A stretch of DNA of 5,554 nt. It comes from Pseudomonadota bacterium (GTDB lineage: Bacteria; Pseudomonadota; Alphaproteobacteria; Sphingomonadales; Sphingomonadaceae). Below are positions 1 to 5,554 of this stretch, piece by piece. The stretch is taken from the NCBI GenBank assembly GCA_023433445.1, contig JAEZCS010000033.1:1-5554 (forward strand), in the 5' to 3' direction. Both the position numbers and the translations under genes were made by a program. The notes under the pieces are model-generated. The model saw only the letters and a list, made by a program, of their open reading frames with translations, was not told the DNA's origin and searched no databases. Positions within the stretch are counted from its first letter, which is position 1, and the number at the start of each line of letters is the position of its first letter.

Positions 1-115
1 GGCGGAAGGCCTGCTTGCACTATTATGTCTGAGCCTCGTCCCATTGGGGAGGGCTTGGCAGCGGGGATCGGTGTTCGCCGACCGGCCGAAGAGTCTTTTC
101 CGGCCGGTCGCCAGT
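1..115. other. Left-edge stretch with no convincing gene
   Basis: No reading frame here looks like a real gene. Two plus-strand frames stay open across it, but both run into the antisense of the leftward dehydrogenase gene, and their third codon positions lack the strong G/C bias seen in the recognised genes. The only structure seen is the inverted repeat at 79-110. The stretch is probably the 3' flank of the leftward gene. Confidence 0.5.
79..110. terminator. GC-rich stem-loop just downstream of the dehydrogenase gene
   Basis: The arms CGACCGGCCG (79-88) and CGGCCGGTCG (101-110) are perfect 10-bp inverted repeats around a 12-nt loop. On the minus-strand transcript the hairpin begins 5 nt after the TGA stop of the dehydrogenase gene (116-118). 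The placement and stability fit a 3'-end hairpin. No U-run follows on either strand, so it is not a textbook intrinsic terminator. It may protect the mRNA 3' end, or stop transcription with help from Rho. Confidence 0.45.
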
Positions 116-2530
116 TCAAGCGCGCGCGCGTGACCCGCTTGGGTCATAGAGCGGTTCACGGGCCAATCGCGCGGCTCGCTTCTGACCAAGAATGGAGACT
201 TCGAAACCCTCGTCCTTGTCGGCGACGGCTCGATCGATATATGCCATGGCGATGCTGGTGTCGACGCGGTGGCCGTAACCGCCCGAAGTGACGAAGCCGA
301 CATAATTTCCGTCATGCCAGACCGGTTCATAGCCGGTCGCGTCCGCATCGTCCGCATCGACAGCGAAGGTGACCAGAACCCGCCCTCGGGGTGCGTTCTT
401 TTCCTCGAGCGCGGCGGCCTTTCCGATAAAGTCCTTACCGAAATCGACGAAGCGATCGAGCCCCGACATGCCCGGCGTATAGTCGCGGCTGAATTCGCGC
501 GACCAGATGCCATAGCTTTTTTCGAGGCGCATTGCGGCGAGTGCGTGCAGGCCGAAATTTGCCACGCCCAGATCGGCGCCGAACTCCATTGCCTTCAGGT
601 AGATGGTCCGCAGATACTGCGCCGGGGCATAAATCTCATAGGTCAATTCGCCGGACAGCGAGATGCGCGCGATCATCGCCGGAGCCAGGCCGACATCGGC
701 CTCTCGCACCGCCATAAAGGGAAAGGCCTTGTGGCTGACGTCGATCGTCGTCAGCCGCTCCAGCAGCGTGCGGGCGTTGGGGCCGACCAGATGGATGCCC
801 TGATAGTCGAGCGTGACGTTGCGGATCATTACGCCTTCGCCGGCCAGATGCTCGTCGAACCAGCGCCCATGCCAGTTCTGGAGATAACCTGATCCGAAGA
901 TCATGAACCGATCCTCGGCCAGACGCATGACTGTCAGGTCGCCCATAAGGCGGCCGCTTTCCGCCAGCATCGGTGCCAGGCGGACGCGGCCTACCGAAGG
1001 CAATTTGCTGGCGAGCAGCCGGTCGAGAGCGACTGCTGCATTCGGACCGCTCACCTCATACTTGGCGAAGGAAGAGGCGTCGAAAATTCCGACGCCTTCC
1101 TGCACGGCCTTGATTTCGCGCGCGACGGCGGGGAAGGCGTTGGAGCGCTTGAGCGATGGGGTCTCTATCGGCTCCTCGCCCTCGCCAGCGAAATAGAGCG
1201 GGATTTCAAGGCCGTAGCTGACTCCGAAAACCGCATTCTGCGCCTTCAGCACGTCATAGAGAACATCGCTCTGCGTGTTACGGGCGGCTGGCCAATATTC
1301 GTTGGGATAGGCGAGGATGAAACGCTTGGAATAAAATTCCTTGGCCTTTTCGATCGTGTAGCTGGGCGTCGCGTAAGAACCGAAACGCGCCACGTCCATG
1401 GCGAAGATATCCTCGCTCGGTTCGCCCTCAATGATCCACTGCGCAATGGAAAGGCCGACGCCGCCCCCTTGGGCGAAACCAGCCATCACGCCGCAGGCCG
1501 ACCAGTAGTTGGGCACGCCCGGCACTGGGCCGACGAGCGGATTGCCGTCGGGCGCGAAGGTGAAGGGGCCGTTTATGATCCGCTTGATACCAGCTTCGGC
1601 GACCGCCGGGAACCGCTGATACCCCTTGACAAGCGCATCGGTGAGACGGTCCAGCTCGGGAGGCAGCAATTCGGTTTCGCCATATTCCCAGGGCGTGCCA
1701 TTGACGGCCCAGGGCGTCGCGTCCTTCTCATAGACGCCGACGAGCATGCCGCTGCGTTCCTGGCGCATGTAGATTTCTGCATCGAGGTCGAGGATAAGGG
1801 GCAATTCCTTTGTCGCCGCGACAATCTCGGGAATATCCTCCGTGATGAGATAATGATGCTCCATGGGGATGAGGGGCAGTTGCACCCCTACCATCGCGCC
1901 CATTTCCCGCGCCCACAGGCCGGCGGCATTGACCACATGTTCGGCCTCGATCTCGCCCTTGTCGGTGATCACCCGCCAGCTGCCCCGCCCGGTGGGCTTC
2001 AGGTCCATGACGCGCGTGTGGCGATAGATTTGCGCCCCGGCAAGCTGCGCCGCCTTGGCGTAGGCATAGGTCGCACCGGACGGATCGACATGCCCTTCAT
2101 GACTGTCGAACAGCGCGCCGCGCACATCCTTGACATCGATGAGCGGGCAGAGATCCTTGATCTCCGACGGGGTAAGCAACTCGGTTTCCAGGCCAAGTAC
2201 GCGGTGGCGCGCATGGTCGGCGCGCAGGAACTCCCAGCGCTCGTCGGTCCCGGCAATGTTGATGCCGCCGGTCATATGCATGCCAACGCTCTGTTCGGAA
2301 AGATGCTCGATCTCCCGGTACAGCTCGATCGTGTAGGATTGCAGCTTCGCGATGCCCGGGTCGCTGTTGAGCGCATGGAACCCGCCCGCCGCATGCCAGC
2401 TGGAGCCCGCCGTCAGTTCCTTTCTTTCGATCAGGGCAACGTCGGACCATCCCAATTTGGTCAGGTGATAGAGAACGCTACATCCGACCACGCCTCCGCC
2501 GATCACCGCAACGCGAACATGGGACTTCAT
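116..2530 (-). CDS. Dimethylglycine/sarcosine dehydrogenase-family flavoprotein with C-terminal GcvT domain
   Basis: This 804-residue protein has the size and two-part layout of bacterial dimethylglycine dehydrogenase-like proteins. Residues about 5-390 form a DAO-type FAD oxidoreductase. GGGVVG (11-16) is the dinucleotide-binding loop. WHAAG (45-49) carries His46, which aligns with the histidine that binds FAD covalently in dimethylglycine dehydrogenase. H225/H226 and Y254 are candidate active-site residues. Residues about 430-800 are a GcvT-like tetrahydrofolate domain: D531 in GRLMGDLTV is the likely folate-site aspartate, and SGELTYE (626-632) matches the family TGE-x-GYE motif. The expected reaction is oxidative N-demethylation, with the one-carbon unit passed to folate in the cytoplasm. 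The start chosen is ATG at 2530, which has AAAGGA upstream and leaves a normal short N-terminus. Upstream starts (ATG 2554, TTG 2584) lack a ribosome site and add a basic tail of 8 or 18 residues. Dimethylglycine is favoured because sarcosine oxidase lies next door. Sarcosine or another N-methyl amine remains possible, since motifs do not separate them. Confidence 0.88.
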   Translation of the reverse strand: MKSHVRVAVIGGGVVGCSVLYHLTKLGWSDVALIERKELTAGSSWHAAGGFHALNSDPGIAKLQSYTIELYREIEHLSEQSVGMHMTGGINIAGTDERWEFLRADHARHRVLGLETELLTPSEIKDLCPLIDVKDVRGALFDSHEGHVDPSGATYAYAKAAQLAGAQIYRHTRVMDLKPTGRGSWRVITDKGEIEAEHVVNAAGLWAREMGAMVGVQLPLIPMEHHYLITEDIPEIVAATKELPLILDLDAEIYMRQERSGMLVGVYEKDATPWAVNGTPWEYGETELLPPELDRLTDALVKGYQRFPAVAEAGIKRIINGPFTFAPDGNPLVGPVPGVPNYWSACGVMAGFAQGGGVGLSIAQWIIEGEPSEDIFAMDVARFGSYATPSYTIEKAKEFYSKRFILAYPNEYWPAARNTQSDVLYDVLKAQNAVFGVSYGLEIPLYFAGEGEEPIETPSLKRSNAFPAVAREIKAVQEGVGIFDASSFAKYEVSGPNAAVALDRLLASKLPSVGRVRLAPMLAESGRLMGDLTVMRLAEDRFMIFGSGYLQNWHGRWFDEHLAGEGVMIRNVTLDYQGIHLVGPNARTLLERLTTIDVSHKAFPFMAVREADVGLAPAMIARISLSGELTYEIYAPAQYLRTIYLKAMEFGADLGVANFGLHALAAMRLEKSYGIWSREFSRDYTPGMSGLDRFVDFGKDFIGKAAALEEKNAPRGRVLVTFAVDADDADATGYEPVWHDGNYVGFVTSGGYGHRVDTSIAMAYIDRAVADKDEGFEVSILGQKRAARLAREPLYDPSGSRARA

Positions 2531-2540
2531 GGGCCTGCTT

Positions 2541-2546
2541 TCCTTT
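2541..2546 (-). promoter_or_regulatory. Ribosome binding site fixing the dehydrogenase start at 2530
   Basis: Read on the minus strand this is AAAGGA, followed by 10 nt and then ATG at 2530. The spacing is slightly long. No comparable site precedes the in-frame ATG at 2554 or TTG at 2584, so it decides between the possible starts. Confidence 0.65.
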
Positions 2547-2604
2547 CGACTCATTCGACGGCGACTTTTGAAGGCGGTCGGCAATCCGTCACATATCTGC
2601 CATC

Positions 2605-2632
2605 AAGATGCATAAATGTATCGACCTTTCAA
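2605..2632 (-). promoter_or_regulatory. Candidate promoter for the dehydrogenase gene
   Basis: On the minus strand, TTGAAA (2632-2627) matches the -35 consensus at 5 of 6 positions. With a 16-bp spacer it is followed by CATCTT (2610-2605), which matches the -10 consensus at only 3 of 6. The palindrome at 2607-2622 fills most of the spacer and overlaps the -10, a classic position for a repressor site. The -10 is weak, so the promoter call is tentative. Confidence 0.35.
2607..2622. promoter_or_regulatory. Operator-like palindrome, dehydrogenase-proximal copy
   Basis: The sequence is GATGCAT-AA-ATGTATC: two 7-bp arms with one mismatch around a central AA. It shares an 11-bp identical core (CATAAATGTAT) with the copy at 2804-2819. 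It lies about 77 bp upstream of the dehydrogenase start, next to a TTGAAA -35-like hexamer. The two-fold symmetry and the copy at the other promoter suggest a site for a dimeric regulator. The regulator family cannot be told from the site alone. Confidence 0.6.
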
Positions 2633-2706
2633 GAGTGTGCCATCGCCGATGACGGCTTTTATGGTCGATGCAGCCGCTCGCTCTTCCTTGCGCGCCCTAA
2701 CATGCC

Positions 2707-2722
2707 ATAATCGAGGGATTAT
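2707..2722. promoter_or_regulatory. Second type of palindrome in mid-intergenic region
   Basis: ATAATC (2707-2712) and GATTAT (2717-2722) are perfect 6-bp inverted arms around GAGG. The sequence differs from the paired 16-bp operators and lies between them, roughly midway between the two divergent genes. It could bind a second regulator, such as an activator serving both promoters. A chance occurrence is also possible, as the arms are short. Confidence 0.3.
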
Positions 2723-2803
2723 TCCGTTTGAACATTTTGGACGCCGGCAGCGCCTTCTTCGGCGCGATCTAAAAAAGACCCTTGCAGCCGCTTCCTGATT
2801 GAC

Positions 2804-2819
2804 GATACATAAATGTATT
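2804..2819. promoter_or_regulatory. Operator-like palindrome, soxB-proximal copy
   Basis: The sequence is GATACAT-AA-ATGTATT: the arms are perfect inverted repeats except for the outermost pair. It shares the core CATAAATGTAT with the copy at 2607-2622. It ends 22 nt before the soxB ATG, so it probably overlaps the core promoter or transcription start. A -35-like TTGCAG lies at 2782-2787 and AT-rich -10-like hexamers fall inside the palindrome, but no single -35/-10 pair is well spaced. Binding here would most simply repress soxBDA. Confidence 0.6.
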
Positions 2820-2841
2820 CCACGCGGCGACAGGGGCTCGC

Positions 2842-4098
2842 ATGAAAAGTCGTTACTCCGTCTGGAAGCTGATCAAGGAAGGGCTGAGCGGACATACTGG
2901 ATGGGGCCCAGCGTGGCGCGACGCTACGCCCAAGGCGTCCTATGACGTGCTGATCATCGGCGGGGGCGGCCATGGGCTGGCGACCGCTTATTATCTTGCG
3001 AAGAATCACGGCATCCGCAATGTCGCGGTACTGGAGAAGGGCTGGATTGGCGGCGGCAACACGGGCCGGAATACGACGGTCATCCGCTCCAACTATTATT
3101 ATCCGGCAAGCGCCAGACTCTACGACTTCTCCGTCAGCCTCTATGAGCGGCTGCACCGGGAGCTGAATTACAATGTGATGTTCAGCCAGCGCGGCATCAT
3201 CACCCTGGCCCATAGTCGCCATGATGTCGAGGCGGCGGCGCGGTGGGTCGGCGCCATGAACAGCAACGGGGTCGCGACGAAGATGATGACCGTCGCCGAC
3301 ATCGCCAGGCGAGTGCCCTTCCTCGACGTCTCGGCCACGGCGCGTTTTCCAGTGATGGGCGGCTTCATCCAGGAAAAGGCAGGCACGGCGCGCCATGACG
3401 CGGTCGCCTGGGGCTATGCCCGCGCGGCCGATACGCTGGGCGTCGACATCATCCAGAATTGCGAGGTGACGGGGTTCCAACGCGCGGCCGATGGCCGCGT
3501 CACCGGCGTGGAAACCTCGCGCGGGGTGATTGGCTGTAAAAAAGTCGGCATGGCCGTGGCCGGAAGCTCGACGGTGCTGGCCGATATGGCCGGTTTCCGC
3601 CTGCCGGTGACGAGCTATGCCTTGCAGGCCTTCGTGTCCGAACCCGTAAAGCCGGTGATCGACACCGTGGTGCTGTCGCTGGCGACCGGCACCTATGTCA
3701 GCCAGTCCGACAAGGGGGGTCTGGTGATCGGCGGCGCGCTCGACCATTATCCTTCCTATGCGCAGCGCGGCAACATGCCGGTCGCCCGCAACGTACTGGG
3801 CGCCATCGCGGAACAATATCCCGCGCTCGCCCGCGTGCGCTTCCTGCGCCAATGGGCCGGCATCGTCGATGTCGTGCCTGATTCCAGCCCAATCATCGGC
3901 GCTACGCCGGTGCCCGGGCTGTTCATGAACTGCGGCTGGGGAACGGGCGGGTTCAAGGCGATCCCGGCGGGCGGAACGCTGCTGGCCCATCACATCGCGA
4001 CGGGCGCCCCCCATGCCTTGGCGGAGCCCTTTTCGCTTGAGCGGTTCACGACCGGCGCGCTGATCGACGAAGCCGCCGCTTCGGGCATCGCGCATTAA
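2842..4098 (+). CDS. soxB: Sarcosine oxidase, beta subunit
   Basis: SoxB is the beta subunit of heterotetrameric sarcosine oxidase. In this complex the beta subunit holds the FAD site where sarcosine is oxidised, and covalently attached FMN that passes electrons to oxygen. The 418-residue length is normal for the family. The N-terminus (RYSVWKLIKEGLSGHTGW) is characteristic. Residues 34-54 form the Rossmann strand and loop, with GGGGHG at 40-45. His185 in ARHDAVAWGYARAAD is the expected FMN-linked histidine, near residue 173-175 in characterised enzymes. CGWGTGGFKAIP (from C364, with K372) is the conserved C-terminal flavin/substrate-site motif. The ATG at 2842 has AGGGG (2832-2836) 5 nt upstream. 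It is first in an operon, with soxD 12 nt downstream. A monomeric sarcosine oxidase is unlikely because the delta and alpha genes follow. Confidence 0.95.
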   Translation: MKSRYSVWKLIKEGLSGHTGWGPAWRDATPKASYDVLIIGGGGHGLATAYYLAKNHGIRNVAVLEKGWIGGGNTGRNTTVIRSNYYYPASARLYDFSVSLYERLHRELNYNVMFSQRGIITLAHSRHDVEAAARWVGAMNSNGVATKMMTVADIARRVPFLDVSATARFPVMGGFIQEKAGTARHDAVAWGYARAADTLGVDIIQNCEVTGFQRAADGRVTGVETSRGVIGCKKVGMAVAGSSTVLADMAGFRLPVTSYALQAFVSEPVKPVIDTVVLSLATGTYVSQSDKGGLVIGGALDHYPSYAQRGNMPVARNVLGAIAEQYPALARVRFLRQWAGIVDVVPDSSPIIGATPVPGLFMNCGWGTGGFKAIPAGGTLLAHHIATGAPHALAEPFSLERFTTGALIDEAAASGIAH

Positions 4099-4101
4099 GG
4101 A
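4097..4101 (+). promoter_or_regulatory. Ribosome binding site favouring the soxD ATG at 4111
   Basis: AAGGA overlaps the soxB TAA stop. It is 9 nt before ATG 4111 but only 3 nt before the in-frame TTG at 4105, so ATG is the better start. The resulting residue numbering also places the zinc ligands where the family has them. Confidence 0.6.
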
Positions 4102-4110
4102 CCTTTGACT

Positions 4111-4407
4111 ATGCTGTTGATCGAATGTCCCTGGTGCGGCCCGCGCGACGAACATGAGTTTCATTGCGGAGGGCAGAGTCACATCCAGCGGCCCGGCCCG
4201 GCGGAGGAGGTGTCCGACGCGCAATGGGCAGGATATCTGTTCGACCGACTGAATCCGCGCGGGCCGCATGCCGAACGCTGGGTCCATCAATATGGCTGTG
4301 GCCGCTGGTTCAACATGCTGCGTGACACGGCCACGCATCAAATCCTGGCGGTCTACCAGATGCATGAGCCTCGCCCAGTCTTGTCCGGTGAGGGAGGTGG
4401 TCGTTGA
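4111..4407 (+). CDS. soxD: Sarcosine oxidase, delta subunit
   Basis: SoxD is the small zinc-binding subunit of heterotetrameric sarcosine oxidase. It has a structural role in the complex and no known catalysis. The 98-residue protein starts MLLIECPWCG. Cys6, Cys9, His59 and Cys63 (in HQYGCGRWFN) occupy the positions of the four zinc ligands known for the family. Other family features are visible, including WVHQYGCGRWFNMLRDT and the YQMHEP stretch near the end. ATG 4111 is preferred over TTG 4105 on ribosome-site spacing. The gene lies 12 nt after soxB and its TGA overlaps the soxA start by 4 nt, which implies translational coupling. All expected ligands are present, so I see nothing broken. 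Confidence 0.95.
   Translation: MLLIECPWCGPRDEHEFHCGGQSHIQRPGPAEEVSDAQWAGYLFDRLNPRGPHAERWVHQYGCGRWFNMLRDTATHQILAVYQMHEPRPVLSGEGGGR
4393..4398 (+). promoter_or_regulatory. Strong ribosome binding site for the TTG start of soxA
   Basis: GGAGGT lies inside the end of soxD, 5 nt before TTG 4404. It is a near-perfect Shine-Dalgarno at good spacing. An in-frame TGA at 4389-4391 blocks any earlier soxA start, so this site together with that stop fixes the TTG. Confidence 0.75.
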
Positions 4408-5554
4408 CCGCAGGCGTCCAACCTTTCCGTCTCGCTTCGGGCGGCCTGATCGATCGCAGCCAGCCGCTGACGTTCCACTTCGGGGGGCGTGCCTATACTG
4501 GTTACAAAGGCGACACGCTTGCCTCGGCGCTGCTCGCCAACGGTGTCCGTTTGCTGGGCCGGTCTTTCAAATATCATCGGCCGCGCGGCATATTGGGTGC
4601 GGGCGTCGAGGAACCCAATGCGCTGGTCCAGTTGGGCCGCGGCGACCGGTCGACGCCCAATGTGCGCGCGACCGAAATCGAGCTGTTCGATGGGCTCACG
4701 GCCAAGCCAGTCAATTGCTGGCCGAATGCCCGGTTCGACATTGGCGGCATCAACAATCTGTTCGCCAATTTCCTGAATGCCGGCTTCTACTACAAGACGT
4801 TCATGTGGCCGAGCTGGCACCTTTATGAATGGGCGATCCGCAAGGCGGCCGGCCTCGGCACGGTGCCCAATCTGCCCGATCCCGATCGCTATGAGAACCG
4901 CTATGCCCATTGCGACGTGCTGGTGGTCGGCGCAGGCCCTTCCGGTCTGGCGGCGGCGCGCACGGCGGCCGCGACGGGCGCCCGCGTCATGCTGGTGGAA
5001 CAGGACGCGCTGCTGGGCGGCAGCCTCAACTGGACGCAGGACCGCGTCGACGGCATGTCCGGCCCGCAATGGGTGGCGGAGAGCGAGGCATTGCTGGATG
5101 CGGCACCCGAAGTGACGGTGCTGAGGCGGACGGCGGCGGTCGGCTATTTCGACCATAATATGCTGACGCTGGTGGAACGGATCGCCTGGGACCCGGCAAT
5201 CCTTGCGCGGGACGGGCAGGCCAGCTGCCGTTTGTGGCAGGTGCGCGCCAGGCAGGTGATATTGGCGACCGGCGCGATTGAGCGGCCGATCGCGTTCGCT
5301 GGCAATGACAGGCCCGGCGTGATGCTGGCATCGGCGGTGTTGCAGTTCGTCGCGCGCTATGCCGTGGCGCCGGGCAAGCGTGCGGTCCTGTTCGCCAATA
5401 ATGACGAGGCTTATGCCGCCGCATTCGGCCTGCTCGATGCCGGGGTGCACATCGAGGCGGTCGTCGATCCCCGGCCTATCCCCGCCGACTTCGCTGATGC
5501 GCTGACATCCCGGAACGTGCGTCTGTTCGGCGAAGCGGTCGTCTGCGACACCAA
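4404..5554 (+). CDS. soxA: Sarcosine oxidase, alpha subunit (5' part, runs off the right edge)
   Basis: SoxA is the large subunit of heterotetrameric sarcosine oxidase. It binds NAD+ and, in its C-terminal half, tetrahydrofolate that accepts the one-carbon unit. Full proteins are near 1000 residues; 383 codons plus two bases are present here and no stop is reached. Residues about 20-105 form the N-terminal ferredoxin-like (Fer2_4-type) domain, with GDTLASALLANG (36-47) and RSFKYHRPRGI (53-63). No cluster-binding cysteine set is visible, as is usual for SoxA. Residues from about 171 begin the Rossmann domain: GAGPSG at 176-181, ending VEQD, and ATGAIERP at 288-295. The folate-binding GcvT-like half lies outside the window. 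The start is TTG, overlapping the soxD stop as TTGA, with GGAGGT 5 nt upstream; the next in-frame ATG is well inside the first domain. Related HcnB/OoxA-type proteins share these domains, but the soxB-soxD context makes SoxA clear. Confidence 0.94.
   Translation, partial: MTAGVQPFRLASGGLIDRSQPLTFHFGGRAYTGYKGDTLASALLANGVRLLGRSFKYHRPRGILGAGVEEPNALVQLGRGDRSTPNVRATEIELFDGLTAKPVNCWPNARFDIGGINNLFANFLNAGFYYKTFMWPSWHLYEWAIRKAAGLGTVPNLPDPDRYENRYAHCDVLVVGAGPSGLAAARTAAATGARVMLVEQDALLGGSLNWTQDRVDGMSGPQWVAESEALLDAAPEVTVLRRTAAVGYFDHNMLTLVERIAWDPAILARDGQASCRLWQVRARQVILATGAIERPIAFAGNDRPGVMLASAVLQFVARYAVAPGKRAVLFANNDEAYAAAFGLLDAGVHIEAVVDPRPIPADFADALTSRNVRLFGEAVVCDT

Larger units (their letters stand above)
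2531..2841. promoter_or_regulatory. Divergent intergenic control region
   Basis: These 311 bp separate the leftward dehydrogenase gene from rightward soxB and must hold the promoters for both. The region is visibly richer in A+T than the flanking genes. It contains two copies of a 16-bp palindrome near its two ends, a different perfect palindrome between them, and a short GC-rich hairpin (GCGCC 2750-2754, GGCGC 2761-2765). I see no convincing small gene in it. Confidence 0.8.

Noticed and set aside
2..133. Plus-strand open frame entering from the left edge with a short hydrophobic stretch and a basic tail, possibly the 3' end of a convergent membrane protein
   Set aside because: The codons include several that are rare in GC-rich genomes (CTA, TTA, TGT, AGG), the frame crosses the hairpin and overlaps the dehydrogenase stop, and the piece is too short to match to any family.
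2531..2584. N-terminal extension of the dehydrogenase from TTG 2584 or ATG 2554
   Set aside because: Neither start has a ribosome binding site. The extra basic residues are not part of the flavoprotein fold, whose first strand begins right after ATG 2530.
1469..2710. Plus-strand open frame of 413 codons opposite the dehydrogenase gene
   Set aside because: It is antisense to the FAD domain of a well-supported gene, has no recognised motif, and runs through the intergenic region and one operator.
2750..2776. GCGCC-N6-GGCGC hairpin followed by an A-run, considered as a terminator
   Set aside because: Read rightward, the hairpin is followed by A residues and not T. Read leftward, the T-run comes before the hairpin. 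No gene end lies nearby that would need a terminator.
3421..3492. Direct repeat CGCGCGGCCGAT at 3421 and 3481
   Set aside because: Both copies are inside soxB and encode ordinary Arg-Ala-Ala-Asp segments. The match is explained by codon bias and is not a functional repeat.
2719..4365. Long minus-strand open frame of 548 codons opposite soxB and soxD
   Set aside because: It lies antisense to soxB, whose family motifs are unmistakable. Its translation is rich in Arg/His/Ala/Gly without recognisable domains, as expected for antisense frames in GC-rich DNA, and it would span the divergent promoter region.
4353..5450. Minus-strand open frame of 365 codons opposite soxA
   Set aside because: It is a shadow of soxA, which shows clear SoxA motifs in the plus-strand frame starting at 4404.

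Overview
This GC-rich window (I judge a little over 60% G+C by eye) comes from a proteobacterium. The gene content, and a codon style that mixes GGC/GCC/CTG with TAT/CAT, suggest an alphaproteobacterium, perhaps a sphingomonad. The taxonomy is inference. The window is a divergent pair of transcription units for breakdown of N-methylated glycines (dimethylglycine and sarcosine), as in the lower part of glycine betaine/choline catabolism.

Layout. Bases 1-115 show no convincing gene. They hold a perfect 10-bp inverted repeat (79-110) just past the stop of the leftward gene. Bases 116-2530 (minus strand) encode an 804-aa flavoprotein of the dimethylglycine/sarcosine dehydrogenase family: an N-terminal FAD-dependent amine oxidase fused to a C-terminal GcvT-like folate domain. 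Bases 2531-2841 are a 311-bp divergent control region. Bases 2842-5554 (plus strand) hold soxB, soxD and the first 383 codons of soxA, in the usual B-D-A order of heterotetrameric sarcosine oxidase. The fourth gene of such operons, soxG, would lie beyond the right edge.

How the genes work together (family knowledge plus inference). The leftward enzyme would demethylate dimethylglycine, or a related N-methyl amine, to sarcosine. The SoxBDAG complex would then oxidise sarcosine to glycine. In both family types the removed carbon can be captured as 5,10-methylenetetrahydrofolate.

The main new observation is in the control region. Two near-identical 16-bp palindromes (consensus GATACAT-AA-ATGTATC) lie about 197 bp apart, one in the promoter-proximal region of each divergent unit. 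They look like operators for one shared dimeric regulator whose gene is not in the window. A different perfect palindrome (ATAATC-GAGG-GATTAT) lies between them. No wholly new protein system, mobile element, RNA gene or CRISPR array was seen.
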